Shown here in pieces: positions 1 to 8,458 of a DNA stretch of 64,000 nt; within the stretch, counting starts at the first letter, position 1, and each line of letters opens with the position of its first letter. This DNA is from Fragum whitleyi (Eukaryota; Mollusca; Bivalvia; Cardiida; Cardiidae). The stretch lies in assembly GCA_948146395.1 (NCBI GenBank), contig OX411544.1:59263642-59327641 (forward strand), in the 5' to 3' direction. The position numbers were made by a program, and so were the translations under genes. Below the pieces are notes generated by a model, which saw only the letters and a list, made by a program, of their open reading frames with translations, ran no database searches and was not told the origin of the DNA.

Positions 1-577
1 ACCATTTTTAGCACGTTCAAAGACTATTTGAGGGTGCAGTCATAACAAATCAAATAAAATGGGGAAAACTAAATGCATGTTTGTGAAAAAACGAAGAATC
101 GTTTTGACATTTTATTTTCTATATACAGAAATCAATCAAAAACTTTTTGTGGGGTCTGTCAAAGGAATTAAGCGAATTTTTAGTCGTACATTGTTTGTCT
201 TTTATTAACTTTCGAAGTTAGGGTACTAAACTTTGATCCCGATTTGTAGAAATTCAGTACGGTAAAAAAAATCATCGGGACAATTTTTCAAAAAATAAGT
301 TTAAAACTATTTTTCCGGCCGCAAAAAATTGAAAATTTAACTTTAAATCAATTTCGTGTATCTATCTTTAAATATAACAATGTTCTAATTACACGCTAAT
401 GTTCACAATTCATTCAACCTCATTTTGGTATATTCCATTGAATTGAATCACATTAATTACGGTCATAGTATGCGATTTAGAACGCGTAAGGTCATGTGTA
501 AAAAACGCATGAAATCGTCAATTCAACGATGCCATGGTAACGTTAATTCTAAATTGAACCTTAGAAAATATACATCG

Positions 578-763
578 TTAAGATCGCGCTAACACGACGT
601 TTAAATAGATACCAATATATATGCCTTCATCTCTATAAACGCTATTGTCCTCTTCCACCTTAATCAGGAGTGTCAGAGGTTCTGCCAGGCCGTTATTGAC
701 AGTGCCCGCTCTCATACTCGTTATTGAGCGAAATCCAATTGAAAGAACACCCTTTTTGGTCAA
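578..763 (-). pseudogene. Possible decayed cadherin-repeat fragment
   Basis: The open frame reads like the second half of a cadherin repeat: GVLSIGFRS, then LTLLIKVEEDNS, then GIYIGIYLNV, comparable to the usual 'GvLst...L.v.A.D.....i.I.l.DV' pattern. Clear splice sites are not visible at its ends, and it lies on the strand opposite the cadherin-like gene further along. It may be an exon relic or chance; confidence is low. Confidence 0.22.
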
Positions 764-1502
764 ATTCCATTTTATGAATTTACAGGAAATCAGACCAATT
801 CTATGGTCTCCCTAATGGGTCTACATTTAAAGTCTTCTTATCATTATAAAGCTTTATTTTTCTTCTTAAAATTTGATAAACTGATAACAATCGACCATTT
901 TTCAACATTCTAATAATCAAATTTCATTTTTTCGTGAAATTATAGTATTAAAAAAAGTGTTGTTGCTTAGCAAACTTTGAGTAGTGGCTTTTATTTTAAA
1001 ATCATTGCTGAGGCCAGAAAACATCATTTTCGGTTTCAAATAATAGTTGCGTTGTTTCTGCGTTGTTTCTTTATATCATTAAAACAAAAGCAACAGACTT
1101 TGTTTTTAAACCCTTACTACGAGGGATGTTCCGAAAGATTAAGCGGAATGCTTGAAATGAAGGTAAACTTAGGTACATTTGTCGAGTTTTAGCAAAGTAT
1201 TCAAAAAGTAGGCGTAATAAATTACAGTTTAATCAAAGCAATGACGTAATAGGTACAAGCATTCAGACGCACAATGATAGGTTAATACCGCCGGAGCAGC
1301 GGATGGCCTTTTCCGAAATATTTATCACCAATACTTTTCTCCTTATTTTTGAATGATCTTGTAGATTTTATTTCTCATGGATTTGATGGTCTGTCTGATT
1401 TGACAGATGATGTACACTTGCTTTTTGATGATGACGTTGAAAATAATGTTCATGTTAATTAGTTGTCTTTATGATACTAAAAAACATACACTTGTTTATC
1501 GC

Positions 1503-1580
1503 AGTTGCGTAGTCGAGTGGATAAGGACCACAGAATATTGAGCAAGCGGACCAAGTTCGATCCTGCATCGCGACATAAAA
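1503..1580 (+). repeat. tRNA-like sequence, probably an old SINE head
   Basis: A D-arm-like stretch (TAGTCGAGTGGATAAGG) is followed 40 bases later by a T-arm-like AGTTCGATCCTG. No complete cloverleaf folds, because the anticodon stem does not pair, so I read it as a decayed tRNA-derived SINE rather than a tRNA gene. Confidence 0.3.
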
Positions 1581-2379
1581 GTGATATTTTTTCCAATTTA
1601 TAATTAAATATCATTCCTTTGAATTATGTTAAATGTTGTGCCGATTTTGAAAAATGCTTCAATTGTCTGCACTATTTTTGTATTTTTTAGATTGAAAAGA
1701 TCTATGCTATATTAACTTTAACGTGGAGATGAATATAAAGCCGAGCTTACAAATACGCTGAAAGTACGATTTGACAAATGGACGATTCAATATTTTAAAG
1801 ATCGCACTCTTGTAAATTGAATGCAATTGCCAAAACGATTTCAGACCAACGGCAATTGTTTCATAATTCGATGTTTTATCGCATAGAATTGAAATCACTT
1901 TCTCCGAAATGTAGTATCCCGTATATTTAATCATACATGTATAATACATGTATAGAAATTTATAGGAAATGCATAGAATAGAAATTTATCAGCGTGTATT
2001 TGCTGGTCTAAAAAATTAATTTTCTTGAAACAACAATAAAAATCATTGCTGGTGCTGACAGGATAGGAACCGGGAGCGTTTAAGTAATAATCAGATAATA
2101 GTCTGGCATGCGTATCCACTGAGCCATCGCAGTCATTTACATACGTCACGGATTTTATTTCTATTATATCAGATTATTACAGGTAGTTTACATATTCGAT
2201 AAGTAACCTGCACTACCTTGAGAATATATCGGTACAAAAGTGTCAATGATAGCATTATCGCGCGCAATTTATACTTCGATGTAACTTTCACACACAATAC
2301 TTTTATTGTTAATCATAAACTCACCTTTTAGACAAGGTAGAAAAGCTATGTTTAGTGTTCTAAAGAAATTAAAACGCTT

Positions 2380-2620
2380 ACATTCGATATGCAGTTGCAA
2401 ATGTTTGAAAGTATGGTAGTACCGATTCTGCTATATGGTGCAGAAGTTTATGGTTATGAAAATTCTTAAATTATTGGATCATTATTTTTGACGTTTTACA
2501 AAAATGACAATGTGCTTTAAAAAAACAACACCAAGTGCTGTTTTCACAGGGTATAACGTGCCACGCCGACACCAGCAGGTTCGTGGATACCTGATAGATT
2601 TTTCCAATTCGGAACTAACG
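2380..2620 (+). pseudogene. LINE reverse transcriptase relic (C-terminal part)
   Basis: Bases 2380-2469 translate to a stretch containing LQMFESMVVPILLYGAEVYG, the hallmark 'LFD.lV.PILLYG.EVWG' block found just after the polymerase domain of many invertebrate LINEs. After a frameshift and a stop, the frame starting near 2504 continues with KKTTPSAVFTGYNVPR, matching the usual 'KSTPN.MVYGELGR.PL' block. Upstream and downstream parts are not recognisable. This is a dead 5'-truncated fragment. Confidence 0.55.
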
Positions 2621-3072
2621 GTGGACAAAGTTTTTGACTTATTTGTAAACAAAAATAATCGTTTTCATTTCAATTTTAGTATCACTGTCGAGATAAATAG
2701 TTCTTCTTTTACGAAACAAAAGGATAGGATAACAACTAAGCAAAATGAGCTAGTTCTTGCCCTAGGAGTGATTGACTTTGCTTGTTTTTTAGGTTTGTCA
2801 TTAATTCTTTGTCAAACAACCTGACTATTCTCTTTGTTTGTAATTGGCTAAGAGCATTTATGTATCCTCTACACGCATACCAAATTTCTCGGCGAAAGAT
2901 CAACATAAAGCGAAGATATTAGTACTTTTATGGGCCTGGGTAGCGGAAAATATGATAACAAGACACCCCCTGAATTTTTAGCGATTGGAAATCGACACCA
3001 GAGTTAAAAGAATTTCTTTTAACTCGACACCTACCTTAAAATCATCTATATTTCTCCCTAAACGATCGTGTA

Positions 3073-3324
3073 CTAACCGTTAACGGAGCATTTTCTGTAC
3101 ATTTCAGCTTGTAAAGGCTCTATGATTAATTTAGGAGCATATTCAAACCAATCCCGTAAATTATAGTACTTATTTTTACCGTTATGCCCATAATACATTT
3201 GAACAAGTTGTCCAATTCCGTGTGAATATTTGTCTTCATAAATGCGATCTTTAAAACGTTCATAGGACGTTGAATCTCGTGAAATCGTATTTCCCTTTCT
3301 TTGCCAATATCGGTTTTGTAGCAT
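3073..3324 (-). CDS. Coding-like fragment, copy A of an inverted pair
   Basis: An 83-codon open frame with composition typical of a real protein (rich in Tyr, Arg, Lys, Asn; motifs SRDSTSYERFKDRIYEDKYS and LVQMYYGHNG). A diverged copy with the same reading frame lies inverted at 5876-6057, and similarity is highest at protein level, which argues that the ancestor was coding. I do not recognise the family. It may be an exon of an unidentified gene or part of a mobile element. Confidence 0.35.
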   Translation of the reverse strand: MLQNRYWQRKGNTISRDSTSYERFKDRIYEDKYSHGIGQLVQMYYGHNGKNKYYNLRDWFEYAPKLIIEPLQAEMYRKCSVNG

Positions 3325-3734
3325 CTGTTTTGTTACTGATCATGTATATTCATTTGTGTCTAAAAAGGCGTCTGAATGACGAAGAGTTGTTTGCTACTTC
3401 GCGATACGTATGAAGCGACCACGGGCGATTGAGTTACGTTAGATCTTTAATTTATAATAATGATACGGATAAACAAGGATAAATACGACACACAGCTATT
3501 AATAAATACTTACATTAACCGATATGATTCCATACACATATCGTCATTCTTTCTACAGCCTAAGTATATCAATACACATTACAGGAACTCACATTTGAAA
3601 TTTGTCATAAAAAACGATTACAGACTCATCACTCAAGAACATAGTTATTCAGACTTTTTCTGTAAGTAAGCACATGTATACTGGAAAGATCACAAAAGTA
3701 TTGTTTAATTGAGATCGAAACGATGGTTGATTAT

Positions 3735-3890
3735 CGAAGACTTACGTGGGATAGCAGCTGATGACTGGGAAAGGATGAAATGATAGTAATGGTGTGGGAA
3801 ACATCATGAGTCGATATTTAGGTGTTCCAGTCGCCGCGATATAACTTCAAGATTTTTAAAAGTAGCGGTAAACCCCAAACATACAAACAC
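3735..3890 (+). repeat. SINE 3' fragment (tRNA-SINE family S)
   Basis: Matches the 3' body of the intact SINE at 61536-61796: '...GATAGcAGCT...' and 'TAGGTGyTCCAGyCGCCGCGATATAACT', then a degraded tail. The tRNA head is missing. Confidence 0.55.
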
Positions 3891-5875
3891 ACAAAAACGA
3901 GGATGGAAAGTGATAATCGTGCTGTTTGAATTCAAAGAAGTATAATAACAACGTCATACAATGAGATGAATATCTATGTATATGGATTTCACACTATAAA
4001 GCGAAACAATATTCTTTTTTCTCAAATGAATAATATAAGACGATAAGTGAATGCTTTAGAATTGATTGGTTTGGATAATCTCTTTCGCGCATGATACCAT
4101 GGTATGGGATATCACCAACGGTATGATGGTACCAGATTAAATGTCTCATACCACTTGATCTTCAAAAATGGATTCTAATTGGTAAGCGCACTGGTTTGTG
4201 GTGAAATTACCTAATGATAGTCACCCTAGAAATCTTGTTAACACACTGGAAAGCGTCAAAAATCTGTTTCTCATTCGATTTTAGCTTAGTTTTTCAAAAA
4301 TTAAGATTAAACTTACAAACACAATATTTATTACGAATATTCAAGTCATTACAATAAATGGAATAAATTTCAAAATATAAGCCGAAAGAAGGCGAACGAG
4401 GTATAGTTGCTATGACCCAAAAGGGGCATTTGGGAGAAATATACTGTTCCGCACTTTACCAAAAACCTGACAAAGACTGTATTTTTTATACCCATACATA
4501 TTTTCTAGCTCAGTTAGTAACGTGTAGCCCTGTCGCGCACAACTTTTATATAACCATTACCATCTGACACGCATCATTTTTCTCTCACCAATAAATGAAC
4601 GACAATAATCGAAAAGTTATTGAAAATGCTAGGTGAATTCATTGCATAACAGAAAAAAAAAACATATCATACATATGCGTAGGCTAATTTAAGTTTGAAG
4701 AATATAGGAAAGGAGTTAACGGCATAAAAATTATTTCGTATTTAGAAGAATTATTACTTCGTTTCCATAGAAATAGCGAAGTCCATTAAAGTCTTGTTTT
4801 TTCATTGAAAAAAAGAAATCATAACATATTCGAAAGAGTGTCACCCAAGGGTTTTGCATCACCCTTATAATTTCAATTATTTTAGTGAAATTGTGCTTTT
4901 GTCTAGCTATATTAATTTTGAATGCAGTTGTTGGTCCAATCTCTTTAGTGGTTTTGTAGCGTTTCTGAATGTTGTGTGTGAGTGTTGGGAATGAATGATT
5001 GGAGATGTGAGCGAGTGATTTTGAGTGGTTTAGCTCGCGCTTGGTGTCAATTTCACAAAGTAATTAACTGCATTTATTAATAAAAGAATAATTAAAGAGA
5101 ACTATGTCACGCGACTTTTGCTGTATTTACGCGAAAAGGGACAATGAAAAAAGCATTCAAATAAAAATTAAAATTGCTAGGTATAGAAAAATAATTCACA
5201 TAAGCTAATAATTTCTGACACTCTTACAAAAAACGTTAAGACGTTAATCTTTCCGAAGCGAGTCGTACAAAGACATTAGTCAAAACTGATTCAGGTAAGC
5301 AAAGCGCTTGCAAACGTTAGCGAAAACTTTCTTGCTTTCCTATTCTGAACTTATGCTTGCTATGGGCGCTTGAAATAATCGGCTATCAGCGACGCAAGGT
5401 GACTAGCTTAGCAAACGGCTAGCTTTACCAATGTTACTGATCTTTTTCGGAAAATCTCGCGATTTTTGATTTGTTCGGATATTTTACCATCTGAAGTGCT
5501 AAATCTATATATATTTTTTTAATTCATTATATAATTCTAAAAGTGTTTTCTTGGATTAAGCTTTGAATCGCGCCTTTGGTCGCCTAACAACCGGGTCATT
5601 TTTGGACCCCGCTTGCGTTGCGGTGCGCTCAAGATAGACTGCTCGCTATTAAATTGTTCGCGGCGAGCGCTTTCGTATCCTGAATGCAAGGCAACTTTTG
5701 ATTGTCCTTTGATGAAATCTAATCTATAATGACGCAGTATAACCAACATGTTATACACATAGGCAAGCTTAATATATGCTCTTTAGGCCAACCGCTTATT
5801 TTTTCCTCATTCAGATGCATAGGAATATACACGTAACAGGAACAGGAGGCGTGAAAACGATATATACCCGATATA
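3891..5875. other. Intergenic stretch without a recognisable gene
   Basis: No coding signal was found. At 4950-5065 there is one copy of a dispersed repeat characterised by GAGTGTT...GAATGATTGG...GCGAGTGATTTTGAGTGG, also seen near 17370-17480 and inverted near 24630-24720. A short AAAGGGGCATTTGGGA block near 4420 recurs at 43170 and 43480. Confidence 0.5.
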
Positions 5876-6057
5876 AGTAAAGAAATGGATATACGATTTC
5901 ACGAGATTCAACGTCCTATGAACGTTTTATAGATCGCATTTGTGAATACAAATATTCAAACGGAGTTTGCCAACTTGGTCAAATGTATTATGAACAGAAC
6001 GGTATAAATAAGTGCTGAAATTTACGGGATGGGTTTGAATATGCTCCTAAATTAATC
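5876..6057 (+). pseudogene. Coding-like fragment, copy B of an inverted pair (broken)
   Basis: Translates to a clear relative of 3073-3324: TISRDSTSYERFIDRI, then QLGQMYYEQNG, then NLRDGFEYAPKLI, with an in-frame TGA in place of one tyrosine codon. It ends exactly where the 64-bp satellite begins. Orientation is opposite to copy A. Confidence 0.5.
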
Positions 6058-7836
6058 ACGAGGATTCGGTTGTATGTCTAAACGAATGTCTAATGTCTAA
6101 ATGAGGCATTTAGACATTCAAACGAGGATGCGGTCGAATGTCTAATCGAATGTCTAATGACTAATTCAGGCATTTAGACATTCAAAAGGGGGTTCGGTCG
6201 AATGTCTAAATGAATGTCTTATGTCTAATTGAGACATTTAGACATTCAAACGAGGATTCGGTCGAATGTCTAAACGAAAGTCTAATGTCTAATTGAGACA
6301 TTTAGACATTCAAACGAGGATTCGGTTGTATGTCTAAACGAATGTCTAATGTCTAAATGAGGCATTTAGACATTCAAACGAGGATGCGGTCGAATGTCTA
6401 AACGAATGTCTAACGTCTAATTCAGGCATTTAGACATTCAAAAAGGGGTTCGGTCGAATGTCTAAACGAATGTCTTATGTCTAATTGAGACATTTAGACA
6501 TTCAAACGAGGATTCGGTCGAATGTCTTAACGAAAGTCTAATGTCTAAATGAGACATTTAGACATTCAAACGAGGATTCGGTCGAATGTCTAAACGAATG
6601 TCTTATGTCTAAATGAGGCATTTAGACATTCGAGAGAGGGTTAAATCGAATGTCTAATCGAATGTCTAATGTCTAATTCAGGCATTTAGACATTCAAAAG
6701 GGGGTTCGGTCGAATGTCTAAACGAATGTCTAATGTCTAATTGAGACATTTAGACATTCAAACGAGGATTCGGTCGAATGTCTAAACGAATGTCTAATGT
6801 CTAAATGAGGCATTTAGACATTCGAGAGAGGGTTAAATCGAATGTCTAATCGAATGTCTAATGTCTAATTCAGGCATTTAGACATTCAAAAGGGGGTTCG
6901 GTCGAATGTCTAAACGAAGGTCTTATGTCTAATTCAGGCATTTAGACATACAAAAGGGGGTTCGGTCGAATGTCTAAACGAATGTCTGATGTCTAATTGA
7001 GACATTTAGACATTCAAACGAGGATTCGGTCGAATGTCTAAACGAATGTCTAATGTCTAATTGAGACATTTAGACATTCAAACGAGGATTCGGTCGAATG
7101 TCTAAACGAATGTCTAATGTCTAAATGAGGCATTTAGACATTCGAGAGAGGGTTTAATCGAATGTCTAATTTAATGTCTAATGTCTAATTCAGGCATTTA
7201 GACATTCGAGAGAGGGTTCGGTCGAATGTCTTAACGAATTTCTAATGTCTAATTGAGACATTTAGACATTCAAACGAGGATGCGGTCGAATGTCTAAACG
7301 AATGTCTAATGTCTAATTGAGACATTTAGACATTCAAACGAGGATTCGGTCGAATGTCTAAACGAATGTCTAATGTCTAAATGAGGCATTTAGACATTCG
7401 AGAGAGGGTTTAATCGAATGTCTAATCGAATGTCTAATTCAGGCATTTAGACATTCAAAAGGGGGTTCAGTCGAATGTCTAAACGAATGTCTAATGTCTA
7501 AGTCAGGCATTTAGACATTCAAACGAGGATGCGGTCGAATGTCTAAACGAATGTCTAACGTCTAATTCAGGCATTTAGACATACAAAGGGGGTTCGGTCG
7601 AATGTCCAAACGAATGTCTAATTGAGACATTTAGACATTCAAACGAGGATTCGGTCGAATGTCTAAACGAATGTCTAATGTCTAAATGAGGCATTTAGAC
7701 ATTCGAAAGAGGGTTTAATCGAATGTCTAATCGAATGTCTAATGTCTAATTTGGGCATTTAGACATTCATTTTTGAATGTCTAATTCCCCTTTTAGACAT
7801 TGGGCCGAATGTCTAATGTCTAATGTCTAATGTCCT
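6058..7836. repeat. 64-bp tandem satellite with internal palindrome
   Basis: About 27 monomers of roughly 64 bp. Each contains TCGAATGTCTAAACGAATG and then an inverted repeat AATGTCTAAaTG / CATTTAGACATT separated by 2-3 bases. Linkers between palindromes come in variants (AAACGAGGATTCGG, AAAAGGGGGTTCGG, GAGAGAGGGTTTAAT). The rare variant TCGGTTGTATG recurs at 6066 and 6322, exactly four monomers apart, so a higher-order repeat exists. The right end degenerates into short (TAATGTC)n. Confidence 0.95.
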
Positions 7837-8279
7837 GCCAACTTCACACGCTTTTAAAAAGTTTTATAATTTCACCTCAGTTAACATACATAGGCATCTG
7901 CGAAATAACGATGGCGATAAGGTCAGAATATGGAAACAACATGTTTCACGTTGACATTAGATTGGAAAATTTTATAATTTCACCTCAGTTTGCAAGTAAA
8001 GTCATCTGTGTAATAAACGAGTCGGATTCATTTGAAATACAACTTCAACTAGTTAAATATGGGTTCATTTTAATGAAAATGTGAAGCTAACAGTACAAAT
8101 TCAGCTGAAATAATACTTCAAAAAGTCGAACATTGACATGGGGTCTTTCTCAGATTAAGAGTGAACTGTGGCCCGACAAACACAGCTGTGCAGTTCGAAA
8201 ACTATTTCCCGGGTCTGTAATTTTGTGTTAAATTGATTGGTCATTTTGCCATTTTGCTAATTTTTGCCATTTTATGAAG

Positions 8280-8458
8280 TGGATACCAACAACTATACGC
8301 CAGTATTCCAAGAGACCGGATATATATTTAATGTGTCCCCCTACGAGGTATCTGGTGTGGATCTAGGGACGGTAAACGCTACAGATGCAGACACCGGGAC
8401 ATTTGGACAGTTTACATACTCACTTAACCAAACTAGTCTTCCTGCCAACATATTTTCG
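8280..8458 (+). CDS. Cadherin-like gene, exon encoding first half of the last cadherin repeat
   Basis: The acceptor is TTTATGAAG and the donor TTTTCG|GTAAAT. The exon carries the linker DTNNYTPVF and the DADTG motif. It enters with two bases of a split codon and leaves in phase 0. Confidence 0.7.

Larger units (their letters stand above)
1..2379. other. Gene-poor AT-rich flank
   Basis: I see no convincing gene here. It is AT-rich DNA with stop codons in all frames, apart from a weak cadherin-like fragment near 600 and a tRNA-like stretch near 1510, listed separately. Confidence 0.5.

Noticed and set aside
2504..2824. 106-codon ORF as an independent gene
   Set aside because: Its start matches a frameshifted continuation of the LINE relic, and the remainder has no recognisable feature.
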